From an uncultured Burkholderiales bacterium (GTDB taxonomy: Bacteria > Pseudomonadota > Gammaproteobacteria > Burkholderiales > Burkholderiaceae_C): a stretch of 37,309 nt of DNA. The position numbers and the translations under genes are program-made. The stretch is from assembly GCA_903887325.1 (NCBI GenBank), contig CAISPG010000016.1, forward strand, positions 1-37,309, written 5' to 3'. This document shows, in pieces, positions 15,778 through 22,799 of this stretch. Below the pieces are notes generated by a model, which saw nothing but the letters and a program-made list of their open reading frames with translations, made no database searches and was not told the DNA's origin. Every line of letters starts with the position of its first letter. Positions within the stretch are counted from its first letter, which is position 1.

Positions 15778-16193
15778 AGCTGGAGTTGCCGCAGAACAAA
15801 AAATGGGTGTATGAACAAGTCATGCCCATACGCTGGGGCGACATGGATGCCATGGGCCATTTGAACAACACCAGCTATTTCCGTTACCTGGAGACTGTTC
15901 GCATCGACTGGTTTTCCTCGCTGGGTTGTCCGCCTTTGCCGGATGGCGAAGGGCCGGTCATCGTTAACGCGTTTTGTAATTTTTATAAGCAGCTCGAGTA
16001 CCCTGGCGAGGTGTTGATCAAGATGTATGTGAGCGAACCCGGGCGCAGCAGCTTTGAGTCCTGGGCCACCATAGAGCGCACCGACATGCCCGGTGTCATA
16101 CACGCGGCTGGTGGTGCGACCACGGTGTGGGTGAATTTTCCGGCGCAAAAATCCTCGCCTATGCCTGATTGGTTGCTTGCTGTTGTGAAGTAA
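15774..16193 (+). CDS. Acyl-CoA thioesterase, 4HBT hotdog family
   Basis: A 139-residue single-hotdog thioesterase. The RWGDMDAMGHLNNTSYFRYLE block (20-40) carries the 4HBT signature with the likely catalytic aspartate D25. It hydrolyses acyl-CoA to the acid and CoA, at which chain length cannot be told. Translationally coupled to the SDR gene (ATGA overlap). It is followed by 230 AT-rich bases. Confidence 0.9.
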   Translation: MKLELPQNKKWVYEQVMPIRWGDMDAMGHLNNTSYFRYLETVRIDWFSSLGCPPLPDGEGPVIVNAFCNFYKQLEYPGEVLIKMYVSEPGRSSFESWATIERTDMPGVIHAAGGATTVWVNFPAQKSSPMPDWLLAVVK

Positions 16194-16329
16194 GTCTAGG
16201 GTGATTGCTAGCGTTTTGGTCAGGGCTTGCATGACGTTTCATGCCTCGCTCCTAGCCTATTTATTGAATTGATGCATAAGTCGCAAAAATATTCATATTT
16301 GATTAAATAATGGTGATTATTATATTTTT

Positions 16330-16348
16330 ATTAGCATAAATTGCTAAT
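16330..16348. promoter_or_regulatory. 7-base inverted repeat before the TetR gene
   Basis: ATTAGCA (16330-16336) and TGCTAAT (16342-16348) form a perfect inverted repeat with a 5-base centre, inside a strikingly AT-rich 230-base gap. The size and symmetry fit a TetR-type operator about 80 bases upstream of the regulator's start, so autoregulation is plausible. Nothing else is recognisable in the 16194-16425 gap. Confidence 0.5.
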
Positions 16349-16425
16349 ATATTGATGGTCTGTACATTCATCAAAAACCAAGAAACTAGTTGCCGGTTAC
16401 ACGCTACCGATGGCTTTCAAATCAC

Positions 16426-17052
16426 ATGCGCAAGCAACCTACACAAAAAAGAGCACAACTCACCATCGAAGCCGTTTACCAGGCCACGGCTGAATTAGTA
16501 GACAAAGAGGGCATGACCGGTTTGACCACCAACAAGATTGCCCATAAAGCCGGTTTTTCAGTTGGGACCATCTACCAATATTTTTCCAGCAAAGACGAAT
16601 TGTTTCGTGCCATGGTTAAACACTCACGAAGCAACGCATTGAGTGAAATAAATGTCTATTTGTACAGCCTCGAATCTCTCGAAGACCCGGGAGCGCTAGA
16701 CCTGGAAATCTTTATCCGTGGTTACATCGCTCTACTGATTGATGGGTTCGCTTTCGGTCCACCCTTGAAGCGAAGTGTCACACGATTGTGCTGGATGGTT
16801 GAAAGCCCCGAAGAAACGGCTGAAACTATGCAAGCCTTGGTGGTGCGTCTGGTTCAATTCGTTAACTATGTACAACACCCGCAACTCAAATTGCTGACTG
16901 AAACACGTTGTTTTGTGCTAAGTCGCACCATCATCGGTTGTTTGCGCAGCGCGTCGCTGGAGCGTTTAGAGCCGCTATCCGTCACAGAGTTGACCAACGC
17001 CTTGGTAGAGATGGTGCTGAGTCAGCTGGATTTGAGCCGTCAACCCGCCTGA
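16426..17052 (+). CDS. TetR family transcriptional regulator
   Basis: A 208-residue regulator with the TetR helix-turn-helix near the N-terminus: ..AVYQATAELVDKEGMTGLTTNKIAHKAGFSVGTIYQYFSSKDELF (about 16-62). The C-terminal ligand domain is variable. The frame can be extended to a TTG at 16390, but the family start and the ATG at 16426 favour the shorter form. It ends 6 bases before the stop of the convergent AhpD-like gene. Its targets are likely the adjacent SDR-thioesterase pair or itself (inference). Confidence 0.87.
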   Translation: MRKQPTQKRAQLTIEAVYQATAELVDKEGMTGLTTNKIAHKAGFSVGTIYQYFSSKDELFRAMVKHSRSNALSEINVYLYSLESLEDPGALDLEIFIRGYIALLIDGFAFGPPLKRSVTRLCWMVESPEETAETMQALVVRLVQFVNYVQHPQLKLLTETRCFVLSRTIIGCLRSASLERLEPLSVTELTNALVEMVLSQLDLSRQPA

Positions 17053-17058
17053 GTTGCT

Positions 17059-17634
17059 TTAGCTTTTGCTTTTGGGTGTGCGGCCCATGGCATAAAACTC
17101 CGGATTGGGCATCATGCCGGAAAAGCTGGCCATGCGGTTGGACAAACCGAAAAAAGCAGTGATGCCTGCAATATCCCAGATGTCTTCGTCGTTGAAACCG
17201 TGGGCGTGCAAGGCCGCGAAATCAGCTTCTTCTATTTCATCGCTGTACAAACAGACTTTCATGGCGAAGTCCAGCATGGCGCGCTGGCGCTGGCTGATGT
17301 CAGCCTTGCGGTAATTCACAGCCACCTGATCGGCGACCAGTGGTTTTTTCTCGTAGATGCGCAAAATCGCGCCATGCGCCACCACGCAATACAAACAGTT
17401 GTTGGCCGCGCTGGTGGTGGTGACAATCATTTCGCGGTCGCCTTTGCTCAGGCCCGAATCCTCGCGCAGCATCAATGCATCGTGGTAAGCGAAAAAAGCC
17501 CGCCATTCGGCCGGGCGTCTGGCAAAGGTCAGAAAAACTTGGGGCACGAACCCGGCTTTTTCCTGCACTTCCAGGATTTTGGCGCGTATGTCATCGGGCA
17601 GGTCTTTGATTTCCGGGGCAGGGTAGCGTGACAT
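17059..17634 (-). CDS. Carboxymuconolactone decarboxylase/AhpD-like peroxidase-related protein
   Basis: A 191-residue all-helical protein of the CMD/AhpD superfamily. The redox CxxC-type site is C80 and C83 with H87 in NNCLYCVVAHG, the pattern of peroxidase-related enzymes with alkylhydroperoxidase activity. Length and the SNRMA..GMMPNPEFY tail match the peroxidase-related subfamily (TIGR01926). It probably protects against organic peroxides, but no substrate is certain. It is convergent with the TetR gene. Confidence 0.85.
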   Translation of the reverse strand: MSRYPAPEIKDLPDDIRAKILEVQEKAGFVPQVFLTFARRPAEWRAFFAYHDALMLREDSGLSKGDREMIVTTTSAANNCLYCVVAHGAILRIYEKKPLVADQVAVNYRKADISQRQRAMLDFAMKVCLYSDEIEEADFAALHAHGFNDEDIWDIAGITAFFGLSNRMASFSGMMPNPEFYAMGRTPKSKS

Positions 17635-17727
17635 GAGGTCTCCTTTGGCAAGGCATTATGCCCAGCCGTTTCAGTTCTGCGAAAGCACCGCGCCTTAGAA
17701 TCATCAGCTTGTCTACGGGAGAATCGA

Positions 17728-18435
17728 TTGAACAAAGTGTTTCCAAGTGCGGCTGCCGCACTCAAAGACGTGGTGCACGACAAGCAGTTGTTGGCTGTCG
17801 GCGGTTTCGGTTTATGCGGTATCCCGGAGGCTTTGATTGCCGCTTTGCGCGACAGCGGCGTGAAAGACCTGACGGTGATTTCTAACAACGCCGGTGTCGA
17901 TGATTTCGGTTTGGGTTTGCTGCTGCAGACCCGGCAGATCAAAAAAATGATTTCCTCTTATGTGGGTGAAAACAAAGAATTTGAGCGCCAGTACCTGGCC
18001 GGTGAGTTAGAGCTTGAATTCACACCGCAAGGCACGCTGGCAGAAAAACTGCGCGCAGGAGGCGCGGGCATTCCTGCCTTCTTTACCAAAACCGGTGTGG
18101 GCACCGTGGTGGCCGACGGCAAGGAACTGCGTGAATTCGACGGTGAGACCTATGTCATGGAGCGCTCGCTGATACCGGACGTGTCATTGGTCAAAGCGCA
18201 TACCGCCGACAAGGCGGGTAATCTGCAATTCAGACTGACCGCGCGCAATTTCAACCCGGCCGTGGCCATGGCCGGTAAGTTGTGCATAGTCGAAGTCGAA
18301 CACATCGTTGAGGTGGGCGAGTTGCAGCCTGACGACATCCATTTGCCGGGTATTTATGTGCACCGCATTGTGCATAACCCGCATCCCGAAAAACGCATTG
18401 AAAAACGCACCGTCACAGAAAAAGCAGGAGTCTGA
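17728..18435 (+). CDS. scoA: 3-oxoacid CoA-transferase subunit A
   Basis: A 235-residue family I CoA-transferase alpha subunit with the glycine-rich [13 protein letters not shown] (29-41), [14 protein letters not shown], and the conserved [13 protein letters not shown]-like stretch ([13 protein letters not shown]). With subunit B it moves CoA from succinyl-CoA to acetoacetate or a similar ketoacid. The start is TTG at 17728, supported by GGGAGA upstream. scoB begins 2 bases after its stop. Confidence 0.92.
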   Translation: MNKVFPSAAAALKDVVHDKQLLAVGGFGLCGIPEALIAALRDSGVKDLTVISNNAGVDDFGLGLLLQTRQIKKMISSYVGENKEFERQYLAGELELEFTPQGTLAEKLRAGGAGIPAFFTKTGVGTVVADGKELREFDGETYVMERSLIPDVSLVKAHTADKAGNLQFRLTARNFNPAVAMAGKLCIVEVEHIVEVGELQPDDIHLPGIYVHRIVHNPHPEKRIEKRTVTEKAGV

Positions 18436-18437
18436 CC

Positions 18438-19076
18438 ATGGCCTGGACCCAAGACCAGATGGCGGCGCGTGCCGCCCATGAATTGCAAGACGGTTTTTAC
18501 GTCAACCTCGGCATAGGTATCCCCACGCTGGTGGCCAACCATGTGCCATCGAACATCGAAGTCTGGCTGCAGTCGGAAAACGGCATGATGGGCATTGGGC
18601 CTTATCCCACAGAAGAGCATGTGGATGCGGATCTGGTGAATGCCGGCAAGCAAACCGTGACCACCATCGCCGGTACATCTATCTTTGGCAGCCACGACAG
18701 TTTTGCCATGATTCGTGGCGGCAAAATCAATTTGTCTATTCTGGGGGCCATGCAAGTCAGTGCCTCGGGCGATCTGGCAAATTGGATGATTCCCGGCAAG
18801 ATGGTCAAAGGCATGGGCGGCGCCATGGACCTGGTGGCGGGCGTCAAGCGGGTCATCATTTTGATGGAACACGTGGCGCGTAAAAAGGACGGCAGCGAAG
18901 ATTTGAAAATTCTCCCGGCCTGTACCTTGCCGCTCACTGGCGTGGGTGTGGTCGACCGCATCATCACCGACCTGGGCGTGATGGACGTCACACCCGCGGG
19001 CTTGAAACTGGTTGAACTGGCCGACGGCGTGACCCGTGAATTCATTCAAAGCAAAACCGGTGTTCCGCTGATCTGA
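18438..19076 (+). CDS. scoB: 3-oxoacid CoA-transferase subunit B
   Basis: A 212-residue beta subunit with the catalytic glutamate E47 in [11 protein letters not shown], the [11 protein letters not shown] segment (21-31), and the [13 protein letters not shown] motif. It completes the transferase with the preceding gene. RBS GGAG is visible before ATG. A strong terminator follows at 19113. Confidence 0.94.
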   Translation: MAWTQDQMAARAAHELQDGFYVNLGIGIPTLVANHVPSNIEVWLQSENGMMGIGPYPTEEHVDADLVNAGKQTVTTIAGTSIFGSHDSFAMIRGGKINLSILGAMQVSASGDLANWMIPGKMVKGMGGAMDLVAGVKRVIILMEHVARKKDGSEDLKILPACTLPLTGVGVVDRIITDLGVMDVTPAGLKLVELADGVTREFIQSKTGVPLI

Positions 19077-19112
19077 GCCGAGGTGTCCTTAGGGCAAAGC
19101 GGAAAGGCATTA

Positions 19113-19137
19113 AAAAAGCACCCTAGGGTGCTTTTTC
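19113..19137. terminator. Bidirectional Rho-independent terminator
   Basis: A near-perfect 24-base palindrome centred on CCCTAGGG with A-run on the left and T-run on the right (AAAAAGCACCC / GGGTGCTTTTT). It lies between the convergent scoB and MarR-type genes and should stop transcripts from both sides. Confidence 0.93.
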
Positions 19138-19162
19138 TTTGTTCAGTTGCAAGCGTTCAAAC

Positions 19163-19504
19163 TCAACCGACCGCCTGTTGTATGAGCGAGCCGACCGTGC
19201 TGAAGTAAAGCTGTGCCTTATCGGTGATCTTCAGGTACTTGGTGCGGCGGTTCGTGCCTTCAAAATGCGTTTCAATCATGCCCAATTCACGCAACTGATC
19301 AAGCTTGCGGTGTATGGTCGCGGGTGAGGCGATTTGCACCATGGCCATGGCGTCTGTGACAGTGATAGCCTGGCCCTGGCTTTGTTTAACGGCTATGATT
19401 TCCAGTAAGCGTTTGGCGTCCAGATCCAGCGGGGGTAACTCGCCTTTGCCCTCGATGACGTGCATCAAACTGAGAAACCTTAAATAAATTTCCTGATTTT
19501 TCAT
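19163..19504 (-). CDS. MarR-type winged helix-turn-helix regulator
   Basis: A 113-residue protein with a winged-helix core: LLEIIAVKQSQGQAITVTDAMAMVQIASPATIHRKLDQLRELGMIE (about 34-79) followed by a wing with NRRTKYLKIT. Short for MarR (usually about 140-160), lacking the long N-terminal dimer helix, but complete by start and stop. It lies downstream of the aldehyde dehydrogenase gene on the same strand with 101 AT-rich bases between, so it likely has its own promoter. Target unknown. Confidence 0.78.
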   Translation of the reverse strand: MKNQEIYLRFLSLMHVIEGKGELPPLDLDAKRLLEIIAVKQSQGQAITVTDAMAMVQIASPATIHRKLDQLRELGMIETHFEGTNRRTKYLKITDKAQLYFSTVGSLIQQAVG

Positions 19505-19515
19505 GGCGTTTAAAG

Positions 19516-19537
19516 TGAAAAAAATTTTAATTTTTCA
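19516..19537. promoter_or_regulatory. Inverted repeat immediately upstream of the MarR-type gene
   Basis: TGAAAAA (19516-19522) and TTTTTCA (19531-19537) flank an 8-base centre, 12 bases upstream of the regulator start. A winged-helix autoregulatory operator is plausible, but A/T runs of this length also occur by chance. Confidence 0.35.
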
Positions 19538-19605
19538 GATTAAAACTAATATAGCACCAAAGCAGAAAAAAATCTAAATTTGAATAATGTTTTCTTTTAA
19601 ACGTA

Positions 19606-21084
19606 TTATTTCAATACATCACCAATACAAAGGTATTTCATTTCCAAGTATTCGGTCATGCCGTGGCGCGATCCTTCGCGACCCAAGCCGGATTGTTTCA
19701 TGCCGCCAAAAGGCACATGCTCCGTAGCCAAAATACCTACGTTCACGCCGACCATGCCGTATTCCAAGGCCTCGCCAACGCGGTAAATCCGGCCTATGTC
19801 GCGGGTGTAAAAGTAACTGGCCAGGCCGAATTCGGTGTTGTTTGCGGCAGCAATCACTTCTGCCTCGGTCTCAAATTTGAACACCGGCGCAAACGGGCCG
19901 AAGGTTTCCTCGGTGGCGCACAACATGTCGGCGGTGGCATCAGCCACCAATGTGGGTTCGAAAAACTGACCTTGTAAGGCCTTACCGCCGGTCAGCACAC
20001 GGCCACCTTTGGCGAGTGCGTCTGCCACGTGGGCTTTGACTTTGACCAAGGCCGCGTCTTCGATCAACGGGCCTTGCGACACGCCGTCTTCGAAGCCGTT
20101 GCCGACTTTCAAGGTTTTGACCTTGGCGGTGAATTTCTGCACGAACTCTTCATACACGGCGGACTGCACATAAAAACGGTTGGAGCAGACACAGGTCTGA
20201 CCAGCATTGCGGTATTTGCTGAGCATGGCACCTTCCACCGCTGAGTCGATGTCGGCATCGTTGAATACGATGAAGGGCGCGTTGCCGCCGAGCTCCAAGG
20301 CCAGTTTTTTGATGCTGGGTGCGGACTGCGCCATCAAAATGCGACCGACTTCGGTGGAACCGGTGAAGCTGATGTGACGCACCGTGTCGCTGGCGCAAAA
20401 CACCTTGCCTATGGCGATGCTGTTGTCGCTGTCAGCGCTCAGCATGTTCAACACGCCCGCCGGGATACCGGCGCGTATTGCCAACTCAGCCGCAGCCAGC
20501 GCGGTCAAGGGCGTGAGTTCAGCCGGTTTGATGATCACCGGGCAACCGGCGGCCAATGCAGGCGCGACTTTGCGGGTGATCATGGCCAGCGGGAAATTCC
20601 AGGGCGTGATGGCGGCGCACACGCCTATGGGCTGGTTGAGCACCAGCAAACGGCGGTTGTTGTCAAACTGCGGCAGCGTCTCGCCATTCACGCGTTTGGC
20701 TTCTTCGGCATACCACTCGACAAAACTCGCGCCGTAAGCGATTTCGCCTTTGGCTTCGGGGTAGGGCTTGCCTTGTTCGGCGGTGAGTATGCGGGCCAGA
20801 TCGTCGGCGTTGGCCATGAGCAAATCAAACCATTTGCGCAAAATCTGGCTGCGTTCCTTGGCGGTTTTGGTGCGCCAGGCAGGCCATGCAGCATCGGCGG
20901 CGGCGATGGCTTTTTCTGCGTCGGCAGGGCCCAGGTTGGCCACATCCGCCAGTTTCAAACCGGTGCTGGGGTCGCAGACATCAAAACGGCTGCCGCCTTT
21001 GACCCATTCACCGTTGATCAGCGCATCGGTTTTTAGCAAGCTCGGGTCTTTGAGCAAGGCCAGCGGGGAAGTTTTCATGTCCAT
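19606..21084 (-). CDS. gabD: NAD(P)-dependent succinate-semialdehyde dehydrogenase
   Basis: A 492-residue aldehyde dehydrogenase close to GabD. Motifs: ITPWNFPLAMITRK (NADP-binding and catalytic Asn), FTGSTEVGR, the catalytic glutamate in LELGGNAPFIVF, the catalytic cysteine in RNAGQTCVCSNR, and EETFGPFAPV. The NRRLLVLNQPIGVCAAITPWNFP stretch and the GMVGVNVGILATEHVPFGGMKQSGLGREG tail are typical of SSADH. It oxidises succinate semialdehyde to succinate for the TCA cycle, alternatively glutarate semialdehyde (DavD-like). Frame is open upstream to 21174 but MDMKTSP at 21084 fits the family; the ATG at 21078 is an alternative. Confidence 0.88.
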   Translation of the reverse strand: MDMKTSPLALLKDPSLLKTDALINGEWVKGGSRFDVCDPSTGLKLADVANLGPADAEKAIAAADAAWPAWRTKTAKERSQILRKWFDLLMANADDLARILTAEQGKPYPEAKGEIAYGASFVEWYAEEAKRVNGETLPQFDNNRRLLVLNQPIGVCAAITPWNFPLAMITRKVAPALAAGCPVIIKPAELTPLTALAAAELAIRAGIPAGVLNMLSADSDNSIAIGKVFCASDTVRHISFTGSTEVGRILMAQSAPSIKKLALELGGNAPFIVFNDADIDSAVEGAMLSKYRNAGQTCVCSNRFYVQSAVYEEFVQKFTAKVKTLKVGNGFEDGVSQGPLIEDAALVKVKAHVADALAKGGRVLTGGKALQGQFFEPTLVADATADMLCATEETFGPFAPVFKFETEAEVIAAANNTEFGLASYFYTRDIGRIYRVGEALEYGMVGVNVGILATEHVPFGGMKQSGLGREGSRHGMTEYLEMKYLCIGDVLK

Positions 21085-21199
21085 GGGGTTCTTTCGGGGG
21101 TTCGTGGCCGGAGGCGGCCAAGCGGAAATTATGCCCTTTGCCTTGTTGCGTCTGAAAGCCAGCTTGAATATCAAGAGGACTTGACCTTATCGGGCTAAC

Positions 21200-21239
21200 T
21201 TGACAATGAAGCGCAGATCGGTAATGTAAAATCACATTA
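21200..21239 (+). promoter_or_regulatory. Promoter with overlapping palindrome for the AbrB/PIN toxin-antitoxin pair
   Basis: TTGACA (21200-21205) is followed after 16 bases by TAATGT (21222-21227), which is one arm of the inverted repeat TAATGT / ACATTA (21222-21227 and 21234-21239). Overlap of the -10 with a palindrome is the usual layout for antitoxin autorepression. ATG at 21265 follows AAAGGATGACAC. Confidence 0.6.
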
Positions 21240-21264
21240 TTTATTCACGCCCAAAGGATGACAC

Positions 21265-21510
21265 ATGGCAGCTTTAACTGTTACCGCCAAAGGCCAAATC
21301 ACTTTGCGCCGCGAGTTATTGCAATATTTGGGCATCACGCCAGGGCAACAAATTGAAGTGGACAAGCTCGCGCACGGTGTGCTGGCCCTGCACGCGAAGA
21401 CACCGCATGGGCTGGATGCATTTGTGGGTTGCCTGCCGCCACCTGCCAAAACGCTGAGCGTTGACGACATGAACGCATTGATCGCTGACGCATGGGCGGG
21501 GAAAGCGTGA
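21265..21510 (+). CDS. AbrB/MazE-type antitoxin
   Basis: An 81-residue protein with an N-terminal AbrB swapped-hairpin: ALTVTAKGQITLRRELLQYLGITPGQQIEV (3-32), the usual TVTxKGQITLP pattern with arginine in place of proline. The tail (DDMNALIADAWAG) should bind the toxin. It forms a VapB-like pair with the PIN toxin that overlaps its end by 4 bases (GTGA). Confidence 0.88.
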   Translation: MAALTVTAKGQITLRRELLQYLGITPGQQIEVDKLAHGVLALHAKTPHGLDAFVGCLPPPAKTLSVDDMNALIADAWAGKA

Positions 21511-21911
21511 AGCTCACGTTAGACACCAATGTATTGGTTCGGCTAGCCACGCAAGACAATCCCCCACAGGCCGCAGCGGCTTTGAAAGTATTGCAAACGG
21601 CCAGTCTGATAGCTGTGCCGTCCACAACACTGTGCGAAACGGTGTGGGTACTTATAAGGGGTTACCGCTATACCCCCGAACAAGTCGCCCACGCCATACG
21701 CACCTTGCTGCAAGTCAGCCAAGTGGTTTGTAACACACCGGCAGTGTTGGCAGGCTTGGCTTTGCTGCAAAGTGGCGGCGACTTTGCAGATGGCGTGATT
21801 GCCTTTGAAGGCGAACTGATGGGCGGTCAGGAATTTCTCACCTTTGACAAAGCAGCTGCCAAACTACTGAAACAGCAGAAACGCAAAGTAAGGCTGCTAA
21901 AGGCTGGCTGA
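21507..21911 (+). CDS. vapC: PIN-domain toxin, VapC-type ribonuclease
   Basis: A 134-residue PIN-domain protein. The acidic residues of the active site are visible: D in LTLDTNVLVRL (N-terminus), E in TLCETVWVL, and D in GGDFADGVIAFE plus the C-terminal TFDKAAAKLL. PIN toxins cleave RNA, often tRNA. Start GTG at 21507, overlapping the antitoxin stop, has a GGGGAAAGC ribosome-binding sequence; an ATG at 21492 in the same frame is the alternative. Confidence 0.88.
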   Translation: MKLTLDTNVLVRLATQDNPPQAAAALKVLQTASLIAVPSTTLCETVWVLIRGYRYTPEQVAHAIRTLLQVSQVVCNTPAVLAGLALLQSGGDFADGVIAFEGELMGGQEFLTFDKAAAKLLKQQKRKVRLLKAG

Positions 21912-21992
21912 ACGCTGCATCAGCGCACATCGTTGCGCTTCCTTTGTACCCATCATCACGTCCTTGCCCATGTCCTGCCTGCCCCAGTGAAT

Positions 21993-22057
21993 ATAAAGGT
22001 GACATTTCTACTTTGGGCAAAGGTTGCATTGGCGGTTTGTGCACCAATCACCTTTAT
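21993..22057. repeat. Widely spaced 10-base inverted repeat
   Basis: ATAAAGGTGA (21993-22002) and TCACCTTTAT (22048-22057) are exact inverse copies 45 bases apart, between the two toxin-antitoxin modules. They could be the remnant ends of a small mobile element or a long-arm hairpin. No target duplication is evident. Confidence 0.5.
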
Positions 22058-22079
22058 GTTTGCTGGTAATGCCATAGAA

Positions 22080-22107
22080 TGACCTGTCCATAAAACTGCA
22101 CAGGTCA
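22080..22107. promoter_or_regulatory. Operator-like palindrome upstream of yefM
   Basis: TGACCTGT (22080-22087) and ACAGGTCA (22100-22107) form a perfect 8-base inverted repeat with a 12-base centre, directly before the ATG at 22111. The right arm supplies the AGG of the ribosome-binding site. This is the position at which YefM-YoeB autorepression is expected. Confidence 0.65.
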
Positions 22108-22110
22108 GCC

Positions 22111-22365
22111 ATGAAAATCATTTCTTATACCGATGCCCGAAATGGCTTGAAGGCCGTGATTGATGGCGTGGTCAACGATGCAGACATCGCCGTGATCACG
22201 CGCCGCGAGGGCGGTAACGCAGTGGTCATGTCTCAGGCCCAATACGAAAGCATGGCCGAGACCCTGTACCTGCTGTCCAACCCGGCCAATGCAGCGCACT
22301 TGGCCACTTCTATTGCTCAACACAAGGCGGGTAAAGCCAAACGCCGTGAGCTTCTTGACGCATGA
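22111..22365 (+). CDS. yefM: Antitoxin YefM (Phd/YefM family)
   Basis: An 84-residue Phd/YefM antitoxin: [60 protein letters not shown], nearly the textbook YefM pattern. The N-terminal part binds DNA and the C-terminal part neutralises YoeB. ATGA overlap with the toxin gene. Confidence 0.94.
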   Translation: MKIISYTDARNGLKAVIDGVVNDADIAVITRREGGNAVVMSQAQYESMAETLYLLSNPANAAHLATSIAQHKAGKAKRRELLDA

Positions 22366-22625
22366 GCCGTGCTGTGTTGTTCACAGCAGCGGGTTGGGAA
22401 GATTACACCTATTGGCAAGGGCAAGATAAAAAAACGCTGCGCCGTATCAATGCGTTGATCGAGTCGGCTCGCCGTGACCCCTTCAACGGTATTGGCAAGC
22501 CCGAGCCGCTGGTGGGTAATTTATCGGGCTATTGGTCAAGACGCATCGACGATGTTCACCGACTGGTCTATGCCGCGGATGATGACGAACTGGCCGTGAT
22601 TGCCTGTCGTGGGCATGACCAGTAG
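22362..22625 (+). CDS. yoeB: Toxin YoeB, ribosome-dependent mRNA endonuclease
   Basis: An 87-residue Yoe[63 protein letters not shown] and the C-terminal IIACRGH(D)-like ending VIACRGHDQ containing the catalytic histidine. YoeB cuts mRNA in the ribosomal A site. Full length. Confidence 0.94.
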   Translation: MSRAVLFTAAGWEDYTYWQGQDKKTLRRINALIESARRDPFNGIGKPEPLVGNLSGYWSRRIDDVHRLVYAADDDELAVIACRGHDQ

Positions 22626-22706
22626 GCTGTCCGCCAAACTTGTACAGCTTGGCCTGCCTTTGCTGGGTTTGACTACAACACAAGACGCGGTGCAGGAGTG
22701 AAAACC

Positions 22707-22712
22707 TATAAT
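22707..22712 (+). promoter_or_regulatory. Possible -10 element of the alaS promoter
   Basis: TATAAT at 22707-22712, about 90 bases before the alaS ATG. The nearest TTGACT (22669-22674) is 32 bases away, too far, and the best 17-base-spaced hexamer is poor. Reported only because of the perfect -10 sequence. Confidence 0.35.
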
Positions 22713-22799
22713 TCCGGCTTCTCCGCCAAAGCTATGGCGCCTGCGGTCAAGCACACGCTGATCGCCCTGAATTACCGCTTAATCCAAGAACCCATCACC

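Noticed and set aside
20374-21036. 220-codon frame on the plus strand inside the aldehyde dehydrogenase
   Set aside because: The minus-strand gene has all ALDH motifs; the plus frame shows none.
22669-22712. Complete sigma-70 promoter TTGACT...TATAAT for alaS
   Set aside because: The two boxes are 32 bases apart, far from the 16-18 needed, so only the -10 was kept, with low confidence.
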